A stretch of 57,860 bases of DNA from Paraburkholderia sp. NMBU_R16. GTDB lineage: Bacteria > Pseudomonadota > Gammaproteobacteria > Burkholderiales > Burkholderiaceae. The notes below the pieces were generated by a model. The model was not told the DNA's origin, did not search any database, and saw only the letters and a program-made list of their open reading frames with translations. The stretch is from the NCBI RefSeq assembly GCF_013282575.1, contig NZ_JAAAYE010000036.1, positions 1-57,860 on the forward strand, in the 5' to 3' direction. A program made the position numbers and the translations under genes. Positions 45,847 through 54,726 of this stretch are shown here, piece by piece. Numbering within the stretch: the stretch's first letter is position 1; every line of letters begins with the position of its first letter.

Positions 45847-46448
45847 TGCGTGGCCCCCATGCAAGTGCGCAGTTTCTCCAGCCCACGGCGCACCCACGAT
45901 TTCACGGTGCCGAGCGGCACGGCAAGCGTTGCGGCGATTTCTCCATGGCTCGCGTCGCGCAGATAAGCGAGCGCCACGGCCTGCCGCTGATGGGCGTCGA
46001 GCCGCTGCATGCAATACGCGAGCCGCCGCGCCGACTGGCTCACGAGCGCCGCGTCGACGGGGTCGCGCGCGTCATCGGAAAGGGTCTCGTCGAATGCATC
46101 GCTCCATTCGGCGAAGCCGGCAAAGCCGGCGCCCGCGTCCGTTCGCCCAACATGCTGCCGGCGCAAGCAATCGAGCGAACGGTTGCGCACGATCGCGCTC
46201 ATCCACGTCAGCGGCGCCGCGAGGCTCTCCTGATAGTCGCCCGCGTGGCGCCAGATATTCACGAACGATTCCTGCAAGGCTTCCTCCGCCCATTCCCGCT
46301 TCACCAATATACGCAGCGCGACGCCAAACAGTTTCGCTGCCGTCAGCTCGTAGAGCGCGCGCATTGCCGCGGCATCTTCGCGGGCGACGCGCGCGATCAG
46401 CGCGGCGAGCACGGAGGGCGTCGGTTCGGCGGGGGCGGAATTGGTCAT
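45843..46448 (-). CDS. ECF sigma factor (SigK-like)
   Basis: 201 aa. Region 2 spans about residues 25-95 (RALYELTAAKLFGVALRILVKREWAEEALQESFVNIWRHAGDY...TWMSAIVRNRSLDCLRR), and region 4 about 135-195 (QRLDAHQRQAVALAYLRDASHGEIAATLAVPLGTVKSWVRRGLEKL). Paired with an RskA-type anti-sigma, as in the SigK/ECF19 group. Encoded 72 bp after the XRE gene on the same strand. Such systems usually autoregulate, but I could not assign an ECF promoter in the 72-bp gap. Confidence 0.92.
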   Translation of the reverse strand: MTNSAPAEPTPSVLAALIARVAREDAAAMRALYELTAAKLFGVALRILVKREWAEEALQESFVNIWRHAGDYQESLAAPLTWMSAIVRNRSLDCLRRQHVGRTDAGAGFAGFAEWSDAFDETLSDDARDPVDAALVSQSARRLAYCMQRLDAHQRQAVALAYLRDASHGEIAATLAVPLGTVKSWVRRGLEKLRTCMGATQ

Positions 46449-46520
46449 GGAGAGCAGGGGCCGTCGCGGGCGTTGCGCGCTATCTTACGCGCTTCGTTCG
46501 CGGCGAAACGGGTGCATACA

Positions 46521-47366
46521 TCAGTCGCGAACGAGCACCACGAGCAGCAAATCCTCGCGATGGGCGGGTTTGAAGGTGATTTGTTCATAGACGATGCGTC
46601 CCGAGACGGGATGATCGAATTCACGCCGGCCGACTTCGCGTTCGCCGACGTCCTGCGACGCCCAAAACCGCGCGAAGTCCTCGCTCTCGCCGACGAGGCC
46701 GTCGATGAGCGCACGCGTGGGCGCATCGTTCAGGTGCCGGATCGAATCGGCGCGAAACTGGGCGACGAGGCGCCGCGCGCGCGTTTCCCAATCGACGATG
46801 AACGTGCGCGCCGCCGGAACAGTGAACGTGAAGCGCAGCAAGTTGCGCTCGCGCCCCGGGTCCTGCGCTGCGCCGTCGAGCCAGCCGACGAACAGCGCGG
46901 CCGCGGAAGCGTTCCAGGCCAGCGCATTCCATTGCCGATCGAGCACATAAGCGGGTGTATCGAGATGGCGTACCGTCGCCAGCAGCGCGGTGGGGGCGTC
47001 GGCCGCGGCCGGCGCAGGTTCCGAGGGATCGCGTTCCCCGGCCAGCTCGAACAGGTAGCCACGCTCCGCACGCGTGAGCTGCAGGGCCGCCGCGATGCGC
47101 GCGAGCGCATCCGGCGACGCTGAGACCGGCCGTCCCTGCTCGATCCAGGTGTACCACGTCGGACTCACGCCGCACAGTTGCGCGACTTCCTCGCGCCGCA
47201 GCCCGGGTGTGCGGCGGCGCGGGCCGGGCGGCAACCCCACGGCCTGAGGGGAAAGGCGTTCGCGATGCGCGCGGATGAATTCTCCGAGCGCGCGCGCCGG
47301 GGTATCGCCATGTGCGCCAGCGTCCGCGGCGGGCGACGGGGGGGCTCGATCGGTCGTATTCGCCAT
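46521..47366 (-). CDS. XRE-family regulator with MmyB-like ligand domain
   Basis: 281 aa from the ATG at 47366. N-terminal helix-turn-helix (about residues 27-92: LGEFIRAHRERLSPQAVGLPPGPRRRTPGLRREEVAQLCGVSPTWYTWIEQGRPVSAS...ALARIAAALQLTRAERGYLF) followed by an MmyB-like domain (about 105-275) with YVLDRQWNALAWNASAAALF and DFARFWASQDVGEREVG...RREFDHP. MmyB domains are related to PAS folds and bind small or fatty-acid-like ligands. Divergent from a methyltransferase gene, with a GTACCGGTAC palindrome between; this is a regulator-target layout. Confidence 0.9.
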   Translation of the reverse strand: MANTTDRAPPSPAADAGAHGDTPARALGEFIRAHRERLSPQAVGLPPGPRRRTPGLRREEVAQLCGVSPTWYTWIEQGRPVSASPDALARIAAALQLTRAERGYLFELAGERDPSEPAPAAADAPTALLATVRHLDTPAYVLDRQWNALAWNASAAALFVGWLDGAAQDPGRERNLLRFTFTVPAARTFIVDWETRARRLVAQFRADSIRHLNDAPTRALIDGLVGESEDFARFWASQDVGEREVGRREFDHPVSGRIVYEQITFKPAHREDLLLVVLVRD

Positions 47367-47468
47367 CTTCGGTTCTTCCCAAACAACATCGGTGCCAAGC
47401 GGGCTCCGGGCCGGCTCGCTGGACGCTGAGCGGGTAGCCTCGGGCGGATGACGCAGGCGCAGCCGGGT

Positions 47469-47525
47469 GTACCGGATACCAGGATAATCGATTGCCTTGT
47501 ACCGGTACCTGAGTGGCCGTATTGT
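47469..47525 (+). promoter_or_regulatory. Promoter and palindromic operator of the methyltransferase gene
   Basis: TTGTAC (47497-47502), a 17-bp spacer and TATTGT (47520-47525) form a plausible sigma-70 promoter. The perfect palindrome GTACCGGTAC (47499-47508) overlaps the -35 element; a related half-site GTACCGG also occurs 30 bp upstream (47469-47475), about three helical turns away. This suits repression by the XRE dimer encoded next door. The remaining bases of the 266-bp interval (47367-47632) show no other gene. Confidence 0.5.
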
Positions 47526-47632
47526 AGCGCCAGATGTCGCCCCGGGGCGAGTGCCGCGCGTGTTGACGACTCGTGCCGATGCCGCCGCCGAAGTTGTCCG
47601 TCCGTCTTTCACTCTTCGAAGGAGTTGCCGCG

Positions 47633-48385
47633 ATGAAACACCGCGAACAGGTTGCCGACGCGTTCGGCTCGACAGCCGCTGCCTATCTCGCCAGTCCCAG
47701 TCACGCCACCGGCGCGGACCTGCGGACCCTGGCCGCGGAAGTCGCGGCGAAGCCGGGCGGCAGCGTGCTCGATCTCGGCTGCGGCGCCGGCCATGTGAGC
47801 TTTGCGGTGGCGCCGCACGCGGCCACGGTGACGGCCTACGATCTGTCCGAACAGATGCTCGAGACGGTCGCCGCGGCCGCGCGCGAACGCCGGCTCGACA
47901 CTATCCGGACGCAGCAGGGCGCCGCCGAAGCGCTGCCGTTCGCCGATGCATCGTTCGATTGGGTCTTGAGCCGGTTCAGCGCGCACCACTGGCACGATGT
48001 GCCGGCCGCCCTCGCCGAAGTGCGCCGCGTTTTGAAGCCGGGCGCGCGGGCGATCTTCGTCGACGTGGCCGGTGCCGATCATCCGTTGCTCGACACTTAC
48101 TTGCAGAGTATCGAGCTCTTGCGCGACACGTCCCACATCCGCGATTACCGTGCCGACGAATGGGTGGCCTTTTTCGAACGGGCGGGCTTCGAAGCGCATG
48201 TGCGCGAGCGCTGGAGGCTGCCCATGCAGTTCGACCAATGGGTGGCGCGCATGCGCACGCCCGCGGAGCGCGTGGCGGGGATCCGCTCGCTTTGGCGCGC
48301 GGCACCCGACGAAGTGCGCGAGTACTTCGCCGTTGCCGAGGACGACTCGTTCGAGATCGATGTCCTCATGATCGACGCTCGATGA
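47633..48385 (+). CDS. Class I SAM-dependent methyltransferase
   Basis: 250 aa from the ATG at 47633, with GAAGGAG at 47618-47624. SAM-binding motif VLDLGCGAGHVSFAV (about residues 45-59), acidic post-I motif VTAYDLSEQML, then AAEALPFADASFDWVLSRFSAHHWHDVP and LKPGARAIFVDVAG, which resembles UbiE/COQ5- and methyltransferase-11-type enzymes. The substrate is not identifiable. Divergent from the XRE regulator, which probably controls it. Convergent with the EAL regulator. No membrane segment, so probably a small-molecule methyltransferase. Confidence 0.88.
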   Translation: MKHREQVADAFGSTAAAYLASPSHATGADLRTLAAEVAAKPGGSVLDLGCGAGHVSFAVAPHAATVTAYDLSEQMLETVAAAARERRLDTIRTQQGAAEALPFADASFDWVLSRFSAHHWHDVPAALAEVRRVLKPGARAIFVDVAGADHPLLDTYLQSIELLRDTSHIRDYRADEWVAFFERAGFEAHVRERWRLPMQFDQWVARMRTPAERVAGIRSLWRAAPDEVREYFAVAEDDSFEIDVLMIDAR

Positions 48386-48429
48386 ACGAGGCCGGCGCGA
48401 GCGCGCAGTCGGCTTAAAGCGCGGCAGGC

Positions 48430-49638
48430 CTATATCATCGACGCGTAACGTTGCGTCCACGCCTCGTGCCAGTCGGCCAGTTGCGCCGCTGGCATCGGCG
48501 CACCGACGAACGCGCCCTGAGCGACCTCGCAGCCCATGTCGCGCATCGCCTTCCAGTCCTCGAGGTCGTCGATACCTTGCGCCACGGTGCGCATGTTGAG
48601 CTGGCGCGCGAGTGAAAGCGTGGCCTTGACGATCGCGCCGAGCGACGAATCGCGGCTCGCGCCATGCACGAAACTGCGCTCGAGCTTCAGTTCGTCGAAC
48701 GGAATGTCGCGCAGATGAGCGAGCGCTGCATCGCCGGTGCCGAAGTCGTCGATCAGCAGACTGATGCGCTTCAAGCGCAAACGCGTGAGGACATCGAGCG
48801 AGATGAGGCGGTTGCGCTGGATGCGCGTTTCGGTGATCTCGAGCACGAGCCGCGAAAGCGGGAAGTCCGCGGCATGGGCCGCGTCGACGATGAAATCGGG
48901 AAAATCGAGCGAGGCGAGATCGTCCATCGACAGGTTGATCCCGAGCCGGAAATCGGGGCCGAGCGCGTGCCATTGCCGCGCTTCATCGAGCAGTGCAGGG
49001 AGCAGGCCGCGCGTGACATCGTCCGCGATACCATGCTGCTCGGCCATCTTGAGAAATCGTCCGACGAGCACGAGGCCATCGCGCGGATGCTGCCATGCAA
49101 CGAGTGCCTCGACGCCGGTCACTTCTCCTGTTGCGAACGCAGCCTGCGGTTGATAGCACATCACGATCTGCCCCGCTGCAATGGCCGCGCGCAATTCATC
49201 GGGCGAGTAGCTGGGCGCTTCGCTCGCGTTGGCCGCGGTACTCGACGCATCGGTCGCGAGACGCTGCTGCAATTGCTCGCGCGTGGCTGGCTTCGCGAGG
49301 GAGCCCAGCACGCGCAGCCCGCGGGAGTAAGCCAGCTTTTCCGCACTCTTCAGCACGCGCAGATCTTCGCCGCTCACGAGCACGACTTGTCCATCGTAGC
49401 CGCGCGCCACGAGCTGGCGCAGGAACTCGACGCCATCCATCTCGGGCATCTGCAAATCCGTGAAGACGACGTCGATCTCATGGTCCTCGGCTTCGAGCGC
49501 GGCCAGCGCGTCTTGCGCGTGCTCGTACGGCAGTATCGCCTCGTAGCCGAGCTGCGTGAGCTGGCGCACGAGCACCTTCAGGACGAAAGGTTCGTCGTCG
49601 ACCACCAGGATCTTGCGTTGCTTGGTGGGTTGGGTCAT
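48430..49638 (-). CDS. Response regulator with C-terminal EAL domain (catalytic residues altered)
   Basis: 402 aa from the ATG at 49638. Receiver domain 1 to about 125 with acidic pair in VVDDEP, phospho-Asp61 (FTDLQMPEMDG) and Lys117 (LAKPA). EAL domain from about 145: GVEALVAW (Glu177), INLS (Asn235), ITETRI, IDDFGTG (Asp297-298) and LKLERSF (Lys318). The canonical AEGVE segment reads AQGID: the usual Glu is Gln354 and the next Glu is Asp357, and the Asp of KID is Glu320. The domain is therefore probably weak or inactive as a c-di-GMP phosphodiesterase and may bind the ligand instead. Genes for a double-REC regulator and a hybrid kinase lie upstream on the same strand. Confidence 0.88.
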   Translation of the reverse strand: MTQPTKQRKILVVDDEPFVLKVLVRQLTQLGYEAILPYEHAQDALAALEAEDHEIDVVFTDLQMPEMDGVEFLRQLVARGYDGQVVLVSGEDLRVLKSAEKLAYSRGLRVLGSLAKPATREQLQQRLATDASSTAANASEAPSYSPDELRAAIAAGQIVMCYQPQAAFATGEVTGVEALVAWQHPRDGLVLVGRFLKMAEQHGIADDVTRGLLPALLDEARQWHALGPDFRLGINLSMDDLASLDFPDFIVDAAHAADFPLSRLVLEITETRIQRNRLISLDVLTRLRLKRISLLIDDFGTGDAALAHLRDIPFDELKLERSFVHGASRDSSLGAIVKATLSLARQLNMRTVAQGIDDLEDWKAMRDMGCEVAQGAFVGAPMPAAQLADWHEAWTQRYASMI

Positions 49639-49710
49639 GCAGTTCACCGTTATCAATGAATCAATGAATGAGTGAGGCGCGCGGCGCGTGGGCCGCGCCG
49701 CGCGCAACTG

Positions 49711-50754
49711 TCATGACATTGCCGTTACGGAAAGAAAAAGGCGCAGCTTGTCGATCAGCGTATTGCGATCGAAAGGCTTCACGAGGAAATCGACGGCGCC
49801 TGCTTTCAGGCTTTCGACGACGATGGCGCGTTCGCTATGGCCGGTCACCATGAGGATCGGCACGTGCGCGAATTGCGCGATCGCTTTGATCGCGCGCGTC
49901 GCCTCGACACCGCTCGTATCGGGCAGGCCGACGTCCATCAGCACGAGATCGGGTTTCATCTCCCACATCAGCGATTGCGCTTCGGCGCCCGTGCCCGCGA
50001 ACGCCAGCTGCAGGTTCTGCCCGGAGAGCAGCCGAGCGAGCAGCTTTTGCTGGAATTCGTCGTCTTCGACGATGAGGACTTTCGGCCGATCCGGTTGCGG
50101 CGCGGGGCTCGCGTCGGGCTTCACCGGCGCTGCCTCGGGGGCGGCGCCGGCGGCGATGGAGCTGGCCCGCTGCGCCTCCTCGAAGAACCCGCCCGCGCGC
50201 GGTGTGCCGCCACCCGGTTGGGCACTGGCCTCAGGCGCTGGCGCGATAGCGGCGCGAGCCGTCGCCCGCACGGACCGGGCAGTGGCGGGCTGGCCAGGCG
50301 CCGCGCGCAGCCACGACTCGCCGGCGCGGTTTTCCGTGCGCATGAGCCGCAGCACCTGATGCACGGACATGCGAATGCGCGGCGCATCGTTCGTGGCGGG
50401 CCAGAACAGCACGTAATCGTCGAAGTGTTCCTTGCGGCACAGCTCGTAAGCGGTGCGAAGATCGCGGGAACTGCAGAGCAGCACGGTGCGATGCGGCACT
50501 GTGTGGACCGTCGTGCCGAGCCGGTAGAGGCCGAGGTAGTAACGCTGTGCGGCTTCGATCGTATCGAACGCGAGCACGAGCACGGCCGGGCGGTGTGTCT
50601 CGAAGTCGGCAACGGCGGATTCGGGTTTGACGGACAAACGCACGGTGCCGAAGTCGTCGGCAAGCAGTTTTCCGACCAACTCGGCGTCGGCGACGGCTTC
50701 GGACGCCACGAGAATCGAGGCGTGTTCGCAAGAGAGATCGGCTTCGTTGAACAT
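49711..50754 (-). CDS. Response regulator with degenerate and intact receiver domains
   Basis: 347 aa. N-terminal receiver-like domain (about 10-140) lacks the normal pattern: PAVLVLAFDTIEAAQ replaces the phospho-Asp loop and no KP-type lysine is seen (VLFWPATND). A Pro/Ala/Gly-rich linker spans about 145-222. The C-terminal receiver domain (about 224-345) is intact: IVEDDE acidic pair, LVLMDVGLPDTSG (Asp274), MVTGHS and Lys326 in FLVKPFD. No output domain follows, so it most likely works by protein-protein contacts or as a phosphorelay intermediate. Lies 22 bp after the hybrid kinase and 72 bp before the EAL gene. Confidence 0.85.
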   Translation of the reverse strand: MFNEADLSCEHASILVASEAVADAELVGKLLADDFGTVRLSVKPESAVADFETHRPAVLVLAFDTIEAAQRYYLGLYRLGTTVHTVPHRTVLLCSSRDLRTAYELCRKEHFDDYVLFWPATNDAPRIRMSVHQVLRLMRTENRAGESWLRAAPGQPATARSVRATARAAIAPAPEASAQPGGGTPRAGGFFEEAQRASSIAAGAAPEAAPVKPDASPAPQPDRPKVLIVEDDEFQQKLLARLLSGQNLQLAFAGTGAEAQSLMWEMKPDLVLMDVGLPDTSGVEATRAIKAIAQFAHVPILMVTGHSERAIVVESLKAGAVDFLVKPFDRNTLIDKLRLFLSVTAMS

Positions 50755-50776
50755 CGTTGAGCCCCTATCGATTTAT

Positions 50777-53700
50777 TTATTTCAGTTCTGCCGCGAGCAG
50801 GTGCTCGAGCGTGTCTTCCACGGCCGCGAGTGCCGTATCGAATTGATTCGCCCAGTTGGCAAGCGTCGCGAGATCGCCCGCCTTGCCGGCGTTTTCGAGT
50901 TCGGCGCACAGATCGCCGAGCGCCATCGCGCCTACCGAGCGCGAAGACGATTTGAGCTTGTGGGCGATCGCGCCGGCTTCGCGTCCGCGTCCGGCATCGC
51001 AGTGCGTGCGCAACTCCGCGGCCAGCTTGCCGACGGATTGCTGATAGTCCGACAGCAATTCACGCACGATGTCCGGATCGTCGCCAACGATGCCCTTCAG
51101 TATCTCGACATCGACGGCAGTGGCTGTTTGCGCGGTCGTCGGCGCGAAAGACTCCGCAACGGGTGCGGGCATCGGCACCATGGCGTCGGGTGCGCGAAAG
51201 TGCGCTTCGAGGACGGCTTGCAGCCGGTTGAGCTGAAGCGGCTTGGTGAGATACCCATCCATCCCGACCGCCTGGACGCGCGCCGCTTCGCCCTGCACGG
51301 CGTTGGCCGTCAAGGCGACGATCGCGAGCCGTGTGCCGGGCGGTTCTTCGCGGCGGATCGTCTCGACGAGCTCGTAGCCGTCCATCTCGGGCATGTGCAG
51401 ATCGGTCAGCAGCAGCGCGTAGCGATGCGCCCGCCACAGCGCGAGGGCTTCCTTGCCATCGCTTGCGATCTCGGCCACGTGTCCCAGCAAGCCGAGCTGG
51501 CGCAGGATCACTTTCTGATTGATCGCGTCGTCCTCGGCGACGAGGATCAGCCGGCCTTGCTCGCGGGCCTGTGCGACCGATAACACGGGGCCCGAACGCT
51601 CGATGCGGGCCGGGTCGCGCCCCTGTGCCGTGGCGTGCACGCCAAAGCGGTTCACGGAGACGGCCTCCGTTTCGACATCGAACGGTAGCCGCACCGTGAA
51701 CGTGGAGCCCGCGCCGACGGTACTTTCGACGGTCACGGTCCCGCCCATGAGATCGACGAGCCGGCGGCAGATCGCGAGGCCGAGTCCCGTGCCGCCAAAG
51801 CGGCGCGTGGTCGACGCTTCGGCTTGCGTGAATGGCTTGAACAGCTTCGGCAAGGTCTCCGCCGAGATGCCGATGCCGTTATCGGCGATGGCGAACGCGA
51901 CTTCGACGCGTCCCGATTCGAGCGGCGTGGCGGTGACGCGCACCGATACGCTGCCCGGTGTGTCGGGCCGTCCGCCCGAGAACTTGATCGCGTTGCCGAC
52001 GAGGTTGTTGAGCACTTGCCGCAGCCGTGTGTCGTCCGACAGTACGGCTCGCGGGAGATCGGCCGCGATGAACTTCGACAGTTTGACGCCTGCGCGCTCG
52101 GCCACGGGCGTGAGCGACTGGCACAGCCCATCGGTCACATGGGCGAGGCAAACCGGCACGGACTCGATATGCAAGCGTCCCGCCTCGATCTTCGAAAAGT
52201 CGAGGATGTCGTCGATGAGCGTCAGCAGCGCATTCGCCGATTCGCGAATCGTCGTGATCATGTCGCCCTGATCGGCGGTGAGCCCCGTTTGCGCAAGGAC
52301 CTCGGTCATGCCGATCACGCCGTTCATCGGCGTACGGATTTCGTGGCTCATCGCCGCAAGGAAGGCACTCTTCGCACGCGAGGCGGCCTCGGCCTCGGCG
52401 CGCGCCTGCTCGAGCTGCTGCGTCGCCAGCCGGCTTTCGGTGACGTCGCGCGCGGTGGCATAGATGAGCCCGTCGAGTTCGATGGCTTTCCACGCGAGCC
52501 AGCGTACGCTGCCGTCGTGGCACAGGTAGCGGTTTTCGACGTTCTCGATCGGCTCGCCCGGCGCCCGGCGCTCGATCTCGGCGACCGTCGCGGCCCGGTC
52601 GTCGGGATGCACGAATTCGATGAAGGGGCGCGACAGCAACGTCTCGCTCGACCAGCCGAGCACCTTCGTGAACGCCGGGTTCACGCGCTTGAAATAGCCA
52701 GCGGGATTCGCGTCGGAGAGGCAGATGAGGTCCAGCGAAAGATCGAAGAAACGATCGCGCTGCGTTTCGGCTTCCTTGCGGCTGGTGATGTCCTGCAGCA
52801 TGACCAGCGCACCCCAGGCGCCGTCCACTTCATACGGTACCGCTGTCATTTCGCCGATGAACGCGGTGCCGTCGAGTCGCAGCCAATTCGCTTCTCGCGC
52901 GGGCGAAGCGATGCGCGAGCGCGATAGACGCAGGATGCGTTCCTCGATCGTCGCGCGGCTGTCGGGATGCAGGAACTCCATCAGCGAGAGCCCGCGTATT
53001 TGCGCGGCGGAATAGGCGCCGAGCGTCTGAAGCGCTTTCGGATTGGCGAACGCAATCGTTTGCTCTTGAATGAGCAAGACCGCGTACGGCGAGAGTTCGA
53101 TCAACTGCCGATAGCGCGCTTCGCTGTTCTTGAGTGCTTCCTCGCTGGCCCGCTCACGGCTCACGTCGCGAATGAGCGCCACCACCCCCGCCGATGCCGT
53201 ACCGCGTTTTTCGACGCGCACTTCGAAGACGGCCGGCACCGGCATTTCGAGCCGGAAGATCGCGCTTTGCGCGCTGCCGAGCGTCGCATCGCCGGCCAGC
53301 ACGGCCGCCAGGCGCTCAGCCTCGGCGGCGCCGTCCTGCTCGCGGTCGTCGCGGAAAAATGCGCGGGCGACATCGGCCGGCGTGGCGTCGACCGCCTCGT
53401 CGCCCGTCCAGCCGACGAGCGCGAGAAAGTGAGGATTGTGGCCATCGATGCGGCCTTCGGCGGAAAAGCCGACCGCTGCATCGGGGATCGCCTTGAAGAG
53501 CGCTTCGGCGCGCTCGACTTCGTCGCGCGTGCGGGCGAGCGCTTCCCTCTCGCGTGCCGACGACGCTTCGAGGCGCTTGGCGAGCCGCCCCTGAACGAGC
53601 GCTGCGCCGAGGATCAGCAGCGTCAGCACGATGCCCGCGGCGACGAGCGCTGTCGTGCGCTGCCGAAACGCCTGCAGATATTCGGCGTTCGAGAACCCGA

Positions 53701-54532
53701 CCATCGCCACGACGGGATAGTCCGCGAGACGCTCGTAGCTGATCGTGCGCTGTACGCCGTCGTAGAAGCTGGCCGCTTCGAACGTGCCGCGCATCGCGCG
53801 CGCGAGCGCGATGCGCAACGGCGAGCGCGGCGGGATCGGCCAGTTCGTGTCGAAGCTATAGTGCGTGCCTGTGCGGCGGGCGCGCAGCACATAATCGTTC
53901 GTGCCGATGACCGCAAAGAGGCCGTCGCGCCCGATGCGCTCCGATTCGAGCAGCTCCGTGAAGACCGACGGCGGCACGGACACCACCACCACGCCGACGA
54001 ATCGTCCCTGCGGATCGTTGATGCGGCGTGATAGCTGAACCGAACGTTCGCCGCTGACGCGATCGATGACGGGCTTGCTGATGAACAGACGTGCGCTGGG
54101 GTCGTCCATGTGGACGCGGTAGTAGTCGCGATCCGTATGGTCCATCGGCATGAACCCGTGGAACGTCGAAGCACGCAAAATGCCGTGCTTGTCGATGACG
54201 GCCACCTGGGTGAACACGTCGAGATCGACGAGGCCCGAATGGACGTAGTCTTCCAGCGCAAGTTCGGGGCCGTCGCGCTTCACGAGCCATGTGACGACAT
54301 CGGCGACCTGATTCGCCTCGCGCAACACCCGGGTCGTATGCGAGGCCAGCGCGCTCGCGAGCGCCTCGGTCTGCAAGCGCTCGTTATGGCGCTCGGCATT
54401 GAGGTTCCAGGCCGAGAACGCACCTAGCGCGAGCCAGAGCGCGAAGACGAGTCCCAGCGCCGCCGCGAGATTGACGCGCGACGTGCGGCTCGTTTGCGCG
54501 CTCGACGATGGGGTGCGGGGGGCGTGGCTCAT
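50777..54532 (-). CDS. Hybrid sensor histidine kinase (Cache-PAS3-HisKA-HATPase-REC-HPt)
   Basis: 1251 aa. Two membrane helices (about 21-43 and 293-313) flank a periplasmic double-Cache-type sensor with the DRDYYRVHMDD motif (135-145) typical of small-ligand binding. Three PAS domains follow (about 340-460, 470-590, 595-705), a HisKA domain with phospho-His730 (AAMSHEIRTPMNG), an HATPase domain with N box NNLVGNAIKF, DNGIGIS and GGTGLGLA, a receiver domain with Asp1044 (LLTDLHMPEMDG) and Lys1097, and a C-terminal HPt domain with His1191 (AHKLKSSS). This is a complete three-step phosphorelay in one protein; the two adjacent response regulators are likely outputs. The signal is unknown. ATG at 54532. 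Confidence 0.93.
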   Translation of the reverse strand: MSHAPRTPSSSAQTSRTSRVNLAAALGLVFALWLALGAFSAWNLNAERHNERLQTEALASALASHTTRVLREANQVADVVTWLVKRDGPELALEDYVHSGLVDLDVFTQVAVIDKHGILRASTFHGFMPMDHTDRDYYRVHMDDPSARLFISKPVIDRVSGERSVQLSRRINDPQGRFVGVVVVSVPPSVFTELLESERIGRDGLFAVIGTNDYVLRARRTGTHYSFDTNWPIPPRSPLRIALARAMRGTFEAASFYDGVQRTISYERLADYPVVAMVGFSNAEYLQAFRQRTTALVAAGIVLTLLILGAALVQGRLAKRLEASSAREREALARTRDEVERAEALFKAIPDAAVGFSAEGRIDGHNPHFLALVGWTGDEAVDATPADVARAFFRDDREQDGAAEAERLAAVLAGDATLGSAQSAIFRLEMPVPAVFEVRVEKRGTASAGVVALIRDVSRERASEEALKNSEARYRQLIELSPYAVLLIQEQTIAFANPKALQTLGAYSAAQIRGLSLMEFLHPDSRATIEERILRLSRSRIASPAREANWLRLDGTAFIGEMTAVPYEVDGAWGALVMLQDITSRKEAETQRDRFFDLSLDLICLSDANPAGYFKRVNPAFTKVLGWSSETLLSRPFIEFVHPDDRAATVAEIERRAPGEPIENVENRYLCHDGSVRWLAWKAIELDGLIYATARDVTESRLATQQLEQARAEAEAASRAKSAFLAAMSHEIRTPMNGVIGMTEVLAQTGLTADQGDMITTIRESANALLTLIDDILDFSKIEAGRLHIESVPVCLAHVTDGLCQSLTPVAERAGVKLSKFIAADLPRAVLSDDTRLRQVLNNLVGNAIKFSGGRPDTPGSVSVRVTATPLESGRVEVAFAIADNGIGISAETLPKLFKPFTQAEASTTRRFGGTGLGLAICRRLVDLMGGTVTVESTVGAGSTFTVRLPFDVETEAVSVNRFGVHATAQGRDPARIERSGPVLSVAQAREQGRLILVAEDDAINQKVILRQLGLLGHVAEIASDGKEALALWRAHRYALLLTDLHMPEMDGYELVETIRREEPPGTRLAIVALTANAVQGEAARVQAVGMDGYLTKPLQLNRLQAVLEAHFRAPDAMVPMPAPVAESFAPTTAQTATAVDVEILKGIVGDDPDIVRELLSDYQQSVGKLAAELRTHCDAGRGREAGAIAHKLKSSSRSVGAMALGDLCAELENAGKAGDLATLANWANQFDTALAAVEDTLEHLLAAELK

Positions 54533-54661
54533 GGTGGCGATCAGTTGGCTTCGACATTTTTATCGACCGAAACCGGCGCGAACTTTAATGCGCCGAGCCC
54601 TCTAAATCGGGGGGCATAGAGACAGATCGGTCCGTCTCGAATGCGTGCACCGTCATGAATG

Positions 54662-54691
54662 AAAAAGGGCCGTGGCTTGCGCGCACGGCCC
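54662..54691 (-). terminator. Rho-independent terminator of ppc
   Basis: On the minus strand GGGCCGTG...CACGGCCC (54691-54684 with 54674-54667) followed by five T's (54666-54662). It lies 35 bp after the ppc stop. The rest of the spacer to the kinase start (54533-54661) should contain the kinase operon promoter; none is clear. Confidence 0.85.
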
Positions 54692-54726
54692 CGACGGACG
54701 GTGAAAAGCGATTTTCGCCCGGGCAC

